The notes beneath the pieces are model-generated. The model ran no database searches. It saw only the letters and a list, made by a program, of their open reading frames with translations, and was not told where the DNA came from. A stretch of 64,000 bases of DNA from Accumulibacter sp. GTDB taxonomy: Bacteria > Pseudomonadota > Gammaproteobacteria > Burkholderiales > Rhodocyclaceae. The stretch covers positions 177,708 through 241,707 of the forward strand of contig JACKLX010000005.1 of assembly GCA_024235695.1 (NCBI GenBank). Direction: 5' to 3'. This document shows, piece by piece, positions 1-11,090 of the stretch (within the stretch, counting starts at the first letter, position 1; every line of letters begins with the position of its first letter). The position numbers were made by a program, and so were the translations under genes.

Positions 1-143
1 ATGGGACGACAGGCGACAACACCGCATTATAGGAGATGGCGGCGGCCGCGCTCGCTGCCGCCGGCCGACGGCAACCATTGCCGGCAGCGCACGCTCACCG
101 CGTTGCCGCCGCCCCGGTGAGGACCGGTGGCAGCTGGCGGCGC

Positions 144-149
144 TATAAT
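144..149 (+). promoter_or_regulatory. -10 hexamer upstream of manC
   Basis: A perfect TATAAT lies 53 bases before the manC start. No good -35 hexamer is visible at 16-18 bases upstream, so the promoter is only a candidate. The remaining bases 1-202 show no convincing gene. Confidence 0.35.
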
Positions 150-202
150 GCCGCCTCTCGACCCCCCTCGCGGCGAGGCTACGCCGACTGGAGACGCTGC
201 AA

Positions 203-1624
203 ATGAACGCCCCTGTCATTCGTCCGGTAATTCTCTGTGGCGGCGCCGGCACCCGCCTGTGGCCACTCTCACGGACGCATTACCCGAAGCAGTTCCTCCG
301 CCTGGTCGATGAGTTCTCGCTCTTGCAGAACACGCTGCGGCGGCTCGACGGTGTCGCCGGACTCGGCACGACGATCGCCGTGGCCAACGAGAATCACCGC
401 TTCCTGGTCGCCGAGCAGTTTCTCGAGATCGGCCTGAAAGCCGACATCCTGCTCGAACCGGCGGCGCGCAACACCGCTCCGGCGGTCGCCGCCGCGGCCG
501 TACACGCGCTCGGTGCGGGCGGCCAGCAAGCCGCACCGCTGCTTCTGGTACTGCCGTCGGATCACGTGATCGCCAATGTCGCGGCTTTCCAGGATGCCGT
601 CAGGGCCGCCATTCCGCACGCCGTCGCCGGCGCCCTGGTGACCTTTGGCGTGCTGCCCGACCGTGCCGAGACCGGTTACGGTTACATCCGGCGCGGCGAC
701 GCCGTCGCCGGTGGTTACGCCCTCGATCGTTTCGTCGAGAAACCCGACGCCGAAACGGCGCAGCGCTACCTCGATGCCGGCAGCTACTTCTGGAACAGCG
801 GCATGTTCCTGTTTCGCGCCGACAGCTACCTCGAGGAGCTCGATCGCCACGCGCCGGCAATCCGCGAGTGTGTCACCGCGGCGGTGGCCGGCGACCGCTG
901 CGACCTCGACTTCGTGCGCCTCGATCACGACGCTTTCGTCGCCAGCCCGTCGAAGTCGATCGACTACGCGGTGATGGAAAAGACCGAACACGGCGTGGTC
1001 ATCCCGCTCGATGCCGGCTGGAACGATATCGGCGCCTGGGACGCGCTGGCCGCTCTCGGCCTCGCCGACGTCGCCGGCAACACCCAGCGCGGCGACGTCC
1101 TGAGCATCGACACCCAGGACTCGATCCTGTTGTCCGAAGGGCGGCTGCTGGCCACCGTCGGCGTCAGCAAGCTGATCGTCGTCGTCACTCCCGACGCGGT
1201 GCTGGTGGCCGACAAGTCGAAGGCACAGGAAGTCAAGGCGCTGGTCGAGCAGCTGAAACGATCGGCGCGCCAGGAGACCGAATTCCGGCACATCGTGCAC
1301 CGCCCCTGGGGCAGCTACGAGGGCGTCGCGCACGGCCCGCGCTATCAGGTCAAGCGGATCCTGGTGAAAGCCGGTGCCAGTCTCAGTCTGCAGAAACACC
1401 ACCATCGCGCCGAACACTGGATCGTCGTCAAGGGCACGGCGTCGATCCAGCGCGGCGAAGAATCGCTGCTACTCTCGGAAAACCAGTCCACCTACATCCC
1501 GCTCGGCGTCGTCCATCGGCTGGAGAACCCGGGCCGCATCGACCTCGAAATGGTCGAGGTGCAGTCCGGCAGTTATCTTGGCGAAGACGACATCGTCCGC
1601 CTGCAGGACAGCTACGGCAGGTAA
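203..1624 (+). CDS. manC: mannose-1-phosphate guanylyltransferase / mannose-6-phosphate isomerase
   Basis: This is a bifunctional enzyme of the ManC/AlgA/CpsB type. It makes GDP-mannose from mannose-1-phosphate and GTP in the cytoplasm and can also interconvert mannose-6-phosphate and fructose-6-phosphate. The nucleotidyltransferase signature [12 protein letters not shown] is near residues 13-24 and occupies the N-terminal two thirds. A cupin-type isomerase domain follows from about residue 365 (RPWGSYEG, then a His-rich metal site [10 protein letters not shown]). The length of 473 residues is normal for the bifunctional family. It precedes two dTDP-sugar genes, so a role in surface polysaccharide synthesis is likely. 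No glycosyltransferase is present in the window to name the product. Confidence 0.93.
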   Translation: MNAPVIRPVILCGGAGTRLWPLSRTHYPKQFLRLVDEFSLLQNTLRRLDGVAGLGTTIAVANENHRFLVAEQFLEIGLKADILLEPAARNTAPAVAAAAVHALGAGGQQAAPLLLVLPSDHVIANVAAFQDAVRAAIPHAVAGALVTFGVLPDRAETGYGYIRRGDAVAGGYALDRFVEKPDAETAQRYLDAGSYFWNSGMFLFRADSYLEELDRHAPAIRECVTAAVAGDRCDLDFVRLDHDAFVASPSKSIDYAVMEKTEHGVVIPLDAGWNDIGAWDALAALGLADVAGNTQRGDVLSIDTQDSILLSEGRLLATVGVSKLIVVVTPDAVLVADKSKAQEVKALVEQLKRSARQETEFRHIVHRPWGSYEGVAHGPRYQVKRILVKAGASLSLQKHHHRAEHWIVVKGTASIQRGEESLLLSENQSTYIPLGVVHRLENPGRIDLEMVEVQSGSYLGEDDIVRLQDSYGR

Positions 1625-1724
1625 GGACCACCGCCGGACAGCGATCGACGCTGGCCGGCCCCGGCGCCTCTTGCACGGCCCCGGCCCGCGCAACCACCCA
1701 CTGCAATTTCTGAAAGGTCTGCAC

Positions 1725-2792
1725 ATGATTCTGGTTACCGGCGGCGCCGGCTTCATCGGCGCCAATTTCGTTCTTGACTGGCTGCAGCAGAGTGACGAGA
1801 CGGTCATCAACCTCGACCGGCTGACCTACGCCGGAAATCGCGAGAACCTCGCGTCGCTTGCTGGCGACGACCGCCACATCTTCGTCCATGGTGATATCGG
1901 CGACAGCCAGCTGACCAGCCGCCTGCTGGCGCAGTACCAGCCGCGCGCGATCGTCAACTTCGCTGCCGAATCGCACGTGGACCGCTCGATCCACGGTCCG
2001 GAAGACTTCATCCAGACCAATATCGTCGGCACTTTCCACCTGCTCGAAGCGCTGCGCGGCTACTGGGGATCGCTCGCCGCTGACGCCCGGCAGGCTTGCC
2101 GTTTTCTGCACGTGTCGACCGACGAGGTCTATGGTTCGCTGACCCGGGACGAGCCGGCCTTCAGCGAGACCCACCCCTACCAGCCGAACAGCCCCTACTC
2201 GGCAAGCAAGGCCGCCAGCGACCACCTGGTACGCGCCTACCACCACACCTACGGGCTGCCGGTGTTGACCACCAACTGTTCGAACAACTACGGACCGTAC
2301 CATTTCCCGGAAAAGCTGATCCCGCTGATGATCGTCAACGCGCTGGCCGGCAAGGCGCTGCCGGTCTACGGCGACGGTCAGCAGATTCGTGACTGGCTGT
2401 ACGTCGCCGACCACTGCAGTGCGATCCGCCGGGTGCTCGACGCCGGCCGGCCCGGCGAGACCTACAACATCGGCGGCTGGAACGAAAAGCCCAACCTGGA
2501 GATCGTCCATACCGTCTGCAGCCTGCTCGACGAACTTCGCCCGCGCGCCGACGGCAAACCCTACAGCGAACAGATCAGCTACGTCGCCGACCGGCCAGGC
2601 CACGACCGCCGCTACGCCATCGACGCCCGCAAGATCGAGCGGGAACTCGGCTGGAAGCCGGCCGAGACCTTCGCCACCGGCATCCGCAAGACGGTACATT
2701 GGTACCTCGAGAATCAGCAATGGGTCGGCAATGTCCAGTCGGGAGCGTATCGCGACTGGGTCGAGAAAAACTACGGCGAACGTAGCCAATGA
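1725..2792 (+). CDS. rfbB: dTDP-glucose 4,6-dehydratase
   Basis: This extended short-chain dehydrogenase converts dTDP-glucose to dTDP-4-keto-6-deoxyglucose, the second step to dTDP-rhamnose. The NAD-binding motif TGGAGFIG is at residues 5-12, the STDEVYG active-site strand follows, and the catalytic YSASK tyrosine is near residue 158. The open frame extends far upstream, but the ATG at 1725 places the Rossmann motif at the usual distance and gives 355 residues, the family length. An AAAGG lies shortly upstream. Its stop overlaps the rfbD start by four bases (ATGA), which indicates translational coupling. About 100 bases separate it from manC. Confidence 0.95.
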   Translation: MILVTGGAGFIGANFVLDWLQQSDETVINLDRLTYAGNRENLASLAGDDRHIFVHGDIGDSQLTSRLLAQYQPRAIVNFAAESHVDRSIHGPEDFIQTNIVGTFHLLEALRGYWGSLAADARQACRFLHVSTDEVYGSLTRDEPAFSETHPYQPNSPYSASKAASDHLVRAYHHTYGLPVLTTNCSNNYGPYHFPEKLIPLMIVNALAGKALPVYGDGQQIRDWLYVADHCSAIRRVLDAGRPGETYNIGGWNEKPNLEIVHTVCSLLDELRPRADGKPYSEQISYVADRPGHDRRYAIDARKIERELGWKPAETFATGIRKTVHWYLENQQWVGNVQSGAYRDWVEKNYGERSQ

Positions 2793-3685
2793 AGATCCTG
2801 CTGTTCGGCAAGCGCGGCCAGGTCGGCTGGGAGCTGCAACGCAGCCTGGCGCCGCTGGGGCAGCTGGTGGCGCTCGATCGCGACCGGGACGGTGGCCTGT
2901 GCGGTGATTTCAGCGACCTTGCCGGTCTGGCGGCCTGCGTGCGCGAGGTCGCTCCCGAGTTGATCGTCAATGCCGCCGCTCACACCGCGGTAGACCGGGC
3001 CGAATCGGAACCCGAACTGGCGCGAACGATCAACGCCCTGGCGCCGGACGTGCTCGCCGACGAAGCCAACCGCCTGGGCGCCTGGCTGGTGCATTACTCG
3101 ACCGACTACGTCTTCGACGGCAGCGGCGCAACGCCTTGGCGCGAAGACGACGCCACCGGACCGCTGAGCGTCTACGGCCGCACCAAGCTTGCCGGCGAGC
3201 AGGCCGTTGCCCGCTGCCGCCGACATCTGATCTTTCGTACCAGCTGGGTCTACGCGGCGCGCGGCAACAACTTTGCCCGGACGATGCTGCGCCTGGCCGG
3301 CGAACGCGACCAGCTCAAGGTCATCGCCGATCAGATCGGCGCGCCGACCAGTGCCGAACTGCTGGCCGACGTCACCGCGCACGCCGTTCGCTGCGCGCGG
3401 CGGCAGCCGGCTCTCGCCGGCCTCTACCATCTGGTCGCTGGCGGCGAAACGAGTTGGCATGGCTACGCCCGGCACGTCATCGACTTCGCCCGCAACGCCG
3501 GGCAGGCGATCCGCGTCGCACCGGCCGCCGTCGAGGCGATCGCGAGCAGCGCCTATCCCCTGCCGGCGCCCCGCCCGCACAACTCGCGCCTGGACACCGG
3601 CAAGTTGCGGTCAGCCTTCGACCTGCACCTGCCGGACTGGCGGGTCGGTGTGGACCGGATGCTCGGCGAAGTGCTCGAACGCTGA
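2789..3685 (+). CDS. rfbD: dTDP-4-dehydrorhamnose reductase
   Basis: This NADPH-dependent reductase makes dTDP-L-rhamnose from dTDP-4-dehydro-L-rhamnose. A Rossmann glycine motif (GKRGQVG) opens the protein, STDYVFDG is near residue 104, and the catalytic YGRTK is near residue 128. At 298 residues it is full length. It overlaps rfbB by ATGA. The two other genes of the pathway, rfbA (thymidylyltransferase) and rfbC (epimerase), are not in this window, so they must lie elsewhere. Confidence 0.94.
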   Translation: MKILLFGKRGQVGWELQRSLAPLGQLVALDRDRDGGLCGDFSDLAGLAACVREVAPELIVNAAAHTAVDRAESEPELARTINALAPDVLADEANRLGAWLVHYSTDYVFDGSGATPWREDDATGPLSVYGRTKLAGEQAVARCRRHLIFRTSWVYAARGNNFARTMLRLAGERDQLKVIADQIGAPTSAELLADVTAHAVRCARRQPALAGLYHLVAGGETSWHGYARHVIDFARNAGQAIRVAPAAVEAIASSAYPLPAPRPHNSRLDTGKLRSAFDLHLPDWRVGVDRMLGEVLER

Positions 3686-3780
3686 GGCGGATCGCCGAGC
3701 TGCCGGCCGTGCGCCGCCGCATGGCGGGCAATCGTGGGATGATGGCGGTCTTGGCACGCCGTTTCTGAAGGGGGTTCGAG

Positions 3781-4581
3781 TTGCTCTGGTGGTTGGCATA
3801 TATCGCGCTGGGTCTGTTCACCGGGTTCTTCGCCGGCATGCTCGGGATCGGCGGCGGCCTGGTCATGGTCCCTGCCCTGACCATGATGTTCGCCGTGCAG
3901 GCGGGCTTTCCTGCGACCGAGGTGCTGCATCTGGCACTCGGCACGTCGATGGCGGCAATCCTGTTTACCTCGCTGGCCAGCCTGCGCGCCCACCACCAGC
4001 ATGGCGCCGTGCTGTGGAAGGTGGTCGTCCAGATCACTCCGGGAATTCTCGCCGGTACGCTGATCGGCACGCTGTTCGCGGGCAGCGTTCCATCGAGGCC
4101 GCTGGCACTGTTCTTCATGGCCTTCGTCTGCCTGGTCGCGCTGCAGATGATCCTCGACCTGAAGCCGAGGCCCTCGCGCGACCTGCCCGGCGCGGTCGGC
4201 GTCTTTGGCGTCGGCACGGGCATCGGCGCGATTTCGGCCCTGGTGGCGATCGGCGGCGGCTCATTGACCGTACCTTTCCTGACCTGGTGCAACGTCCGCG
4301 TTCAGCATGCCATCGGCACCTCGGCCGCGGTCGGCTTCCCGATCGCCATCGGCGGTTCGCTCGGCTACATCTTCAACGGCTGGGGGCACCCCGGCCTGCC
4401 GTCAGGGAGCCTCGGTTTCGTCTACCTGCCGGCACTGCTCTGGCTGGTGCCGTCGAGCATGCTGATCGCGCCACTTGGCGCCAGGCTGGCGCACCGCTTG
4501 CCGGTCGCCACCCTGAAGCGTCTTTTTGCCGCCATCCTGATCCTGCTGGCGGCCAAGATGGCCTGGGGCCTGTTCGCCTGA
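3781..4581 (+). CDS. TauE/SafE family sulfite exporter-like permease
   Basis: This is an integral membrane protein of the TauE/SafE (DUF81) family, whose members move sulfite, sulfoacetate or other organic anions. It has about eight hydrophobic segments and the two family repeats, marked by GMLGIGGGLVMVP near residue 20 and SALVAIGGGSLTVPF near residue 155. The start is a TTG at 3781, chosen because AAGGGGG (3768-3774) sits six bases upstream and because the first helix begins at once. It has 266 residues, a normal length. It stands alone after rfbD and its stop faces the enoyl-CoA hydratase gene. The substrate cannot be told from sequence. Confidence 0.85.
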   Translation: MLWWLAYIALGLFTGFFAGMLGIGGGLVMVPALTMMFAVQAGFPATEVLHLALGTSMAAILFTSLASLRAHHQHGAVLWKVVVQITPGILAGTLIGTLFAGSVPSRPLALFFMAFVCLVALQMILDLKPRPSRDLPGAVGVFGVGTGIGAISALVAIGGGSLTVPFLTWCNVRVQHAIGTSAAVGFPIAIGGSLGYIFNGWGHPGLPSGSLGFVYLPALLWLVPSSMLIAPLGARLAHRLPVATLKRLFAAILILLAAKMAWGLFA

Positions 4582-4590
4582 GGGCGCCGG

Positions 4591-5370
4591 TCAGCGGCCG
4601 CTGAAGGTCGGTCGGCGCTTCTCGAGGAAGGCTGCCAGCCCTTCCCGATAGTCGTCGGTCGCGAGAAACGCGAACGAGGCCCGCAACTCGTCCTGACCGA
4701 GCGGAATGTCGTTTTGCAGACGGCGTACCCAGCGCTTGTGCGAGCTGGCGACCAGCGGTGCGCCGGCGCAGATTCGCCGGGCCGTGGCGCTGGCTTCGTC
4801 AACGACCTCGGCGTCGGCGACGACACGCGTCACGAGGCCCTTGGCGAGCGCTTCCGACGCACCCAGGATACGACCTTCGAGCAGCAATTCGAGCACTGTC
4901 GCCGGACCGGCGAGCCGCAGCAGCGCCGCCATCTCGGCGGGATACATCGAGAATCCGAGCTGGTTGATCGGCACGCCGAACCGCGACGACGCGCCGCAGA
5001 TCCGCAGATCGCACTGCGCGGCGATCTCCAGCCCGCCGCCGATGCACGCCCCCTGCACCAGTGCGATGGTCGGCAGGCGGCAGTCGAACAGCGCCTGCAG
5101 GGCAGCCCCCACCTGGCCATGGTAGGCCATCGCCCGATCCACCGTGTCGCGCCGGTGCAGGAACTCCTCGATGTCACCACCGGCAGCGAAAGCCTGCTCG
5201 CCTTCGCCGCGCACGATCACGCACCGCAACTGCGCGTCGGTCGACAGGTCGCCGACGATTTCCGCCAGGCGTTGCCACATCGCGAAGTCGATGGCGTTGA
5301 GTTTGCCTGGATTCGACAGCGTCACCGTTGCCACCGCCGCCGCCCGTGTGCAGGTGACGCGACCGCTCAC
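4591..5370 (-). CDS. enoyl-CoA hydratase/isomerase family protein
   Basis: This is a crotonase-fold protein of 259 residues. The oxyanion-hole segments are visible (AFAAGGDIEEF, then GACIGGGLEIAAQCD). The glutamate of GGGLEIA matches Glu144 of the rat mitochondrial hydratase. The second catalytic glutamate (Glu164, in FGQPEILLG) is replaced: this protein reads FGVPINQLG. Ordinary hydratase activity is therefore doubtful, and another crotonase reaction such as isomerisation or thioester cleavage is possible. It overlaps the upstream GntR gene by ATGA, so regulator and enzyme form one unit. That unit is transcribed away from the methylmalonyl-CoA mutase operon. Confidence 0.82.
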   Translation of the reverse strand: MSGRVTCTRAAAVATVTLSNPGKLNAIDFAMWQRLAEIVGDLSTDAQLRCVIVRGEGEQAFAAGGDIEEFLHRRDTVDRAMAYHGQVGAALQALFDCRLPTIALVQGACIGGGLEIAAQCDLRICGASSRFGVPINQLGFSMYPAEMAALLRLAGPATVLELLLEGRILGASEALAKGLVTRVVADAEVVDEASATARRICAGAPLVASSHKRWVRRLQNDIPLGQDELRASFAFLATDDYREGLAAFLEKRRPTFSGR

Positions 5371-6038
5371 GTCGCCAGCTCCTGCCCGGCGTGGCTCTTG
5401 GCCAGCGCCTGGCGTCCCGACATGATGTGATCGTGCATCGCCGCCTGCGCCCGCAGCGCGTCGCCCGCCTCGATCGCTGCCAGGATGACGGCATGTTCGG
5501 CGAGCGATTGCTGCAGACGGCCGTCGATGCTCAGCGAGAACAGGCGAGTCAGCTTGAGCACCTTGCGCAAGTCCTGGATCACCTGCCGCAAGCGGCGATT
5601 TCCCGACATCTCCTGGATCTGGAAGTGAAACGCCTGATTCGCCTCGAAGAAACGCTCGATCTCGTCATTGCCGGCAAAATGCTCGAGTTGGGCGTGAATC
5701 TCTGCCAGCCGGGCAAGGTCTGCCGGCGTTGCCCGGCGGGTTGCTTCGAGCGCACAACGCCCTTCGAGCATCGCCATCAAGGGGAAGATGTCGTCGAGAT
5801 CCTGCTCCGAGATCTCGGTCACAAAACAACCACGGCGTGGCCGCAGGGTCACCAGTCCCTCGGCGGCAAGCACCTTCAACGCCTCCCGCAGGGGCGTCCG
5901 GCTGATCCCGTAGGCGACGGTCAAGGCCTGTTCGTCGATCCGCGTTCCCGGCGGCAATTCGTGCGAGAAGATTCTCTGCCGCAGTCTCTCGGCGACCTCC
6001 TCGTAGAGGGCAGTCTGGGCTATCTGGCTCGGATCCAT
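5367..6038 (-). CDS. GntR family transcriptional regulator, FCD (FadR-like) subfamily
   Basis: This 223-residue repressor-type protein has an N-terminal winged helix (about residues 10-75, with YGISRTPLREALKVLAAEGLV) and a C-terminal FCD ligand-binding domain (about 85-210, all helical, with His residues typical of the metal site). FCD regulators usually sense organic acids or acyl-CoA compounds. It is divergent to the mutase operon, separated by 200 bases that hold an AT-rich dyad and a perfect 16-bp palindrome. It probably controls itself, the enoyl-CoA hydratase gene and perhaps the mutase operon. The ligand is unknown; a methylmalonyl or propionyl compound would fit the context. Confidence 0.88.
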   Translation of the reverse strand: MDPSQIAQTALYEEVAERLRQRIFSHELPPGTRIDEQALTVAYGISRTPLREALKVLAAEGLVTLRPRRGCFVTEISEQDLDDIFPLMAMLEGRCALEATRRATPADLARLAEIHAQLEHFAGNDEIERFFEANQAFHFQIQEMSGNRRLRQVIQDLRKVLKLTRLFSLSIDGRLQQSLAEHAVILAAIEAGDALRAQAAMHDHIMSGRQALAKSHAGQELAT

Positions 6039-6088
6039 CGATCTCTGTTTCGCCGCTTCGTTCAGGGTCTGCGCGAGACCTTGCGTTC

Positions 6089-6110
6089 ATAATTATGGAT
6101 ACAGTATTAT
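6089..6110. promoter_or_regulatory. AT-rich imperfect dyad, candidate GntR operator
   Basis: A 22-base AT-rich element begins ATAAT and ends ATTAT around a central GGATAC. It stands out from the GC-rich surroundings and has partial two-fold symmetry. It lies 51 bases upstream of the GntR start, where its promoter should be. The site is inferred from position and symmetry only. Confidence 0.4.
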
Positions 6111-6126
6111 TCGTCGGGCGGAGTGT

Positions 6127-6142
6127 CAAGCTTTAAAGCTTG
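6127..6142. promoter_or_regulatory. perfect 16-bp palindrome upstream of the mutase promoter
   Basis: CAAGCTTTAAAGCTTG is a perfect inverted repeat with no spacer. It sits about 30 bases upstream of the TATAAT of the mutase operon and inside the divergent gntR-mutase region, so it is a candidate operator for the GntR protein or another regulator. Confidence 0.4.
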
Positions 6143-6171
6143 CTGCAAGACAGCATGGCGCTCTTGGTCGG

Positions 6172-6177
6172 TATAAT
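6172..6177 (+). promoter_or_regulatory. -10 hexamer of the methylmalonyl-CoA mutase operon
   Basis: A perfect TATAAT lies 61 bases before the mutase start. A weak -35 candidate, AAGACA, is at 6147-6152 with 19-base spacing. This is the best promoter for the four-gene operon. Confidence 0.5.
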
Positions 6178-6238
6178 CCTTGCGTCGTCCGTGACGACAG
6201 CCCCAACCCATTCCACTGATTTCGTGAAAGGTTCCGTC

Positions 6239-8407
6239 ATGTCCAACGCGAACAACCCTGCCCTAGCCGATTCGGAAAATCTCGACGCCTGGAAGAAAGC
6301 TGCCGCCAAAGCCCTGCGCGGTGCCGAGCTCGAGACGCTGAACTGGGTAACGCCCGAAGGAGTGGTGGTCAAGCCGCTCTACACCCGCCAGGACCTCAAG
6401 GGCCTGCAATACACCGATACCCTGCCCGGCTTCGCCCCCTTCGTCCGCGGTCCGCAGGCGACGATGTACACCGGCCGGCCCTGGACGATCCGCCAGTACG
6501 CCGGCTTCTCCACCGCCGAGGCCTCCAACGCCTTCTATCGCAAGGCCCTGGCTGCCGGCGGTCAGGGTGTCTCGGTGGCCTTCGATCTGGCCACCCACCG
6601 CGGTTACGACTCCGATCATCCGCGGGTCACCGGCGACGTCGGCAAGGCCGGCGTGGCGATCGACTCGGTCGAAGACATGAAGATCCTGTTCGACGGCATC
6701 CCGCTCGAGAAGATTTCGGTGTCGATGACCATGAACGGCGCCGTGCTGCCGATCCTCGCCGGCTACATCGTCGCCGCCGAAGAGCAGGGCGTGCCGCAGG
6801 AACAGCTCTCGGGGACCATCCAGAACGACATCCTCAAGGAGTTCATGGTCCGCAACACCTACATCTACCCGCCAAAGCCGTCGATGCGGATCATCTCCGA
6901 CATCATCGGCTACACCGCACAGCACATGCCGAAGTTCAACTCGATCTCGATTTCGGGTTATCACATGCAGGAAGCCGGCGCCACGCAAGCGCTCGAACTG
7001 GCGTTCACCATTGCCGACGGTCGCGACTATGTGCGCACGGCGATCGCTTCCGGCCTCGACGTCGACGCCTTTGCCGGCCGGCTGTCGTTCTTCTTCGCGA
7101 TCGGCATGAACTTCTACCTCGAAGTGGCCAAGCTGCGCGCGGCGCGCCTGCTGTGGTGGCGAGCGATGCAGGAGTTCTCGCCGAAGAATGCCAAGTCGAG
7201 CATGCTGCGCACGCACTGCCAGACCTCGGGCTGGTCGCTGACCGAGCAGGATCCCTACAACAACGTCGTGCGCACGACCATCGAAGCGATGGCCGCGGTC
7301 TTCGGCGGCACCCAGTCGCTGCACACCAATGCGCTTGACGAAGCGATCGCCCTGCCGACCGAGTTCTCCTCACGCATCGCCCGCAACACCCAGCTGGTGA
7401 TCCAGGAAGAGACGCACATCACCAATGTCATCGACCCGTGGGCAGGCTCCTACATGATGGAGAAGCTGACGCAGGATCTGGCCGACGAAGCCTGGAAAAT
7501 CATCGAGGAAGTCGACAGCATGGGCGGCATGACGCACGCCGTCGAATCCGGCTGGGCGAAGATGAAGATCGAGGCCTGCGCAGCCGACAAGCAGGCGCGC
7601 ATCGACTCCGGCAAGGACGTGATCGTCGGCGTGAACAAGTACAAGCTGGCCAAGCAGGACGCGATCGAGATCCGTGACATCGACAACAACGCCGTCCGCG
7701 AATCGCAGATCGCCCGCCTCAAGACAGTCCGGGCAAGCCGTGATTCGGACAAGGTCGACGCGGCGCTGGCCGATCTGACGCGCTGCGCCGAAACGGGTGA
7801 AGGCAATCTCCTCGACTTCGCGGTCAAGGCGATGCGCCTGCGCGCTTCGGTCGGCGAGGTCTCCGATGCGATGGAAAAAATCTTCGGGCGTTTCCGCGCC
7901 ACCCAGCAGACCGTCTCCGGCGTCTATGGCGCCGTGGTCGATGGCATTTCGAGTTGGGAAACCCTGAAAGCCGAAATCGCCAGGTTCAACGAGGACGAGG
8001 GCCGCCGGCCGCGGATCATGGTCGCCAAGCTCGGTCAGGACGGTCACGACCGCGGCGCCAAGGTGGTCGCCACCGCTTTTGCCGACCTCGGTTTCGACAT
8101 CGACGTCGGACCGCTTTTCCAGACCCCCGAAGAAGCCGCGCGTCTGGCGATCGAGAACGACGTACACGCGGTCGGTGTCTCGTCGCTGGCCGCCGGCCAC
8201 AAGACGCTGTTGCCGGCGCTGGTCAAGGCGCTCAAGGATCAGGGTGCCGACGACATCATCGTCTTTGCTGGCGGGGTGATCCCGGCACAGGACTACGATT
8301 TCCTGTTCAAGTCCGGCGCCAAGGCCATTTTCGGGCCGGGAACGCGGATCGAGGACTCGGCGATGACCGTCCTCAAGGAAATCCGCAAGGCACGCGCCGC
8401 CGCCTGA
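6239..8407 (+). CDS. scpA: methylmalonyl-CoA mutase (single-chain, B12-dependent)
   Basis: This enzyme interconverts succinyl-CoA and methylmalonyl-CoA with adenosylcobalamin. It has 722 residues: a substrate-binding TIM barrel over roughly residues 40-560, then a C-terminal cobalamin domain with the DxHxxG motif in GQDGHDRG near residue 601, whose histidine is the lower cobalt ligand. Both parts are on one chain, as in the large or homodimeric form. The ATG at 6239 was chosen over an upstream in-frame ATG at 6140 because GAAAGG (6226-6231) precedes it and the promoter -10 lies inside the longer frame. It leads an operon with meaB, pccB and pccA that connects succinate and propionyl-CoA. Confidence 0.95.
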   Translation: MSNANNPALADSENLDAWKKAAAKALRGAELETLNWVTPEGVVVKPLYTRQDLKGLQYTDTLPGFAPFVRGPQATMYTGRPWTIRQYAGFSTAEASNAFYRKALAAGGQGVSVAFDLATHRGYDSDHPRVTGDVGKAGVAIDSVEDMKILFDGIPLEKISVSMTMNGAVLPILAGYIVAAEEQGVPQEQLSGTIQNDILKEFMVRNTYIYPPKPSMRIISDIIGYTAQHMPKFNSISISGYHMQEAGATQALELAFTIADGRDYVRTAIASGLDVDAFAGRLSFFFAIGMNFYLEVAKLRAARLLWWRAMQEFSPKNAKSSMLRTHCQTSGWSLTEQDPYNNVVRTTIEAMAAVFGGTQSLHTNALDEAIALPTEFSSRIARNTQLVIQEETHITNVIDPWAGSYMMEKLTQDLADEAWKIIEEVDSMGGMTHAVESGWAKMKIEACAADKQARIDSGKDVIVGVNKYKLAKQDAIEIRDIDNNAVRESQIARLKTVRASRDSDKVDAALADLTRCAETGEGNLLDFAVKAMRLRASVGEVSDAMEKIFGRFRATQQTVSGVYGAVVDGISSWETLKAEIARFNEDEGRRPRIMVAKLGQDGHDRGAKVVATAFADLGFDIDVGPLFQTPEEAARLAIENDVHAVGVSSLAAGHKTLLPALVKALKDQGADDIIVFAGGVIPAQDYDFLFKSGAKAIFGPGTRIEDSAMTVLKEIRKARAAA

Positions 8408-8432
8408 GCAGTTCCGCCAACAGCCATCAACC

Positions 8433-9446
8433 ATGGATATGATGAGCCACACATCCACATCCACCAGCGGCATGGCTCCTGCTGACCAGCATCTCGTCGA
8501 CGGCGTTCTCGCGCGTCGTCGGCGAGCGCTGGCCAAAGCCATCACGCTCGTCGAATCGACGCGCAGCGATCACCAGCGTCGTGCCCGGCAGGTGCTGACG
8601 GCGCTGCTGCCGCACACCGGCCAGACCATGCGGATCGGCATCTCCGGCGCCCCCGGTGCCGGCAAGTCGACCTTCATCGAATCGCTCGGCCTTTATCTGA
8701 TCGAAGCGGGCAAGCGGGTTGCGGTGCTCGCCGTAGACCCGTCCTCGTCTGTTTCCGGCGGTTCGATTCTCGGCGACAAGACGCGCATGGAGCTTCTTTG
8801 CCAGCGCGACGAGGCGTTCATCCGGCCCAGCCCGTCGTCCGGTTCATTGGGCGGCGTGGCCGACAAGACGCGCGAAGCGATGCTGCTTTGCGAAGCCGGC
8901 GGTTTTGACGTGATCATCGTCGAAACCGTCGGCGTCGGCCAATCGGAAACGACGGTCGCCGGCATGGTCGATGCGTTCGTCCTGCTGCAGCTGCCCAGCC
9001 AGGGCGACGATCTGCAGGCGATCAAGAAGGGGATTGTCGAAATCGCCGACCTGATCGTCTTCAACAAGGCCGATATCGACGAACGCGCCGCGGCCGCCGC
9101 GCGCAGCCAGATGCGTACGGCGCTGACCATGCTGCGCAGCGCCAGCCCCAACTGGCGGCCACCGGTACTTACCTGCAGCGCGCTGGGCAAGCGCGGCATC
9201 GCCGAGTTCTGGGCCGAAATCGAGCGCTACCAGGCGGCCATGACGGCCAGCGGCGAATTCGAGCAGAAGCGTCGGCGGCAAGCCGTGGACTGGATGTGGA
9301 GCCTGATCGATTCCGGCCTGCGGCGCTATTTCCGCGGCCACACCGCGGTCCGCGCGGCCTTGCCGGAGCTGTCCAATGACGTCGCCGAGGGACGGACGAC
9401 GCCGGGCGCGGCGGCTTCGCGGCTGCTCGGCTACCTGAAGCACTGA
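8433..9446 (+). CDS. meaB: methylmalonyl-CoA mutase-associated GTPase MeaB (ArgK)
   Basis: This G3E-family GTPase is a chaperone that protects methylmalonyl-CoA mutase and gates cofactor loading. The P-loop GAPGAGKST is at residues 71-79. Switch and base-recognition elements follow (ETVGVGQSE, FNKADID). At 337 residues it is full length. The start is uncertain by a few codons because several ATGs lie at 8433-8442. It begins 25 bases after the mutase stop, which fits its role as the mutase partner. Confidence 0.93.
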   Translation: MDMMSHTSTSTSGMAPADQHLVDGVLARRRRALAKAITLVESTRSDHQRRARQVLTALLPHTGQTMRIGISGAPGAGKSTFIESLGLYLIEAGKRVAVLAVDPSSSVSGGSILGDKTRMELLCQRDEAFIRPSPSSGSLGGVADKTREAMLLCEAGGFDVIIVETVGVGQSETTVAGMVDAFVLLQLPSQGDDLQAIKKGIVEIADLIVFNKADIDERAAAAARSQMRTALTMLRSASPNWRPPVLTCSALGKRGIAEFWAEIERYQAAMTASGEFEQKRRRQAVDWMWSLIDSGLRRYFRGHTAVRAALPELSNDVAEGRTTPGAAASRLLGYLKH

Positions 9447-9538
9447 TTGCCGGGGTTGGACCAGGATAGTCCGCCCTCGTGGAGTAGTTCCGTTGTTTGA
9501 GTAGTTCTGATTGACCCGACCGTTAGGGAGTAGACCTT

Positions 9539-11071
<1,533 letters not shown>

Positions 11072-11090
11072 TCGACGGGGAGAAATAGAG

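Noticed and set aside
269-1417. Long minus-strand open frame opposite manC
   Set aside because: It is a shadow of GC-rich coding sequence; composition is low-complexity and manC is clearly real. Many similar long antisense frames (for example opposite ndvB, pccB, mutase and gadB) were dropped for the same reason.
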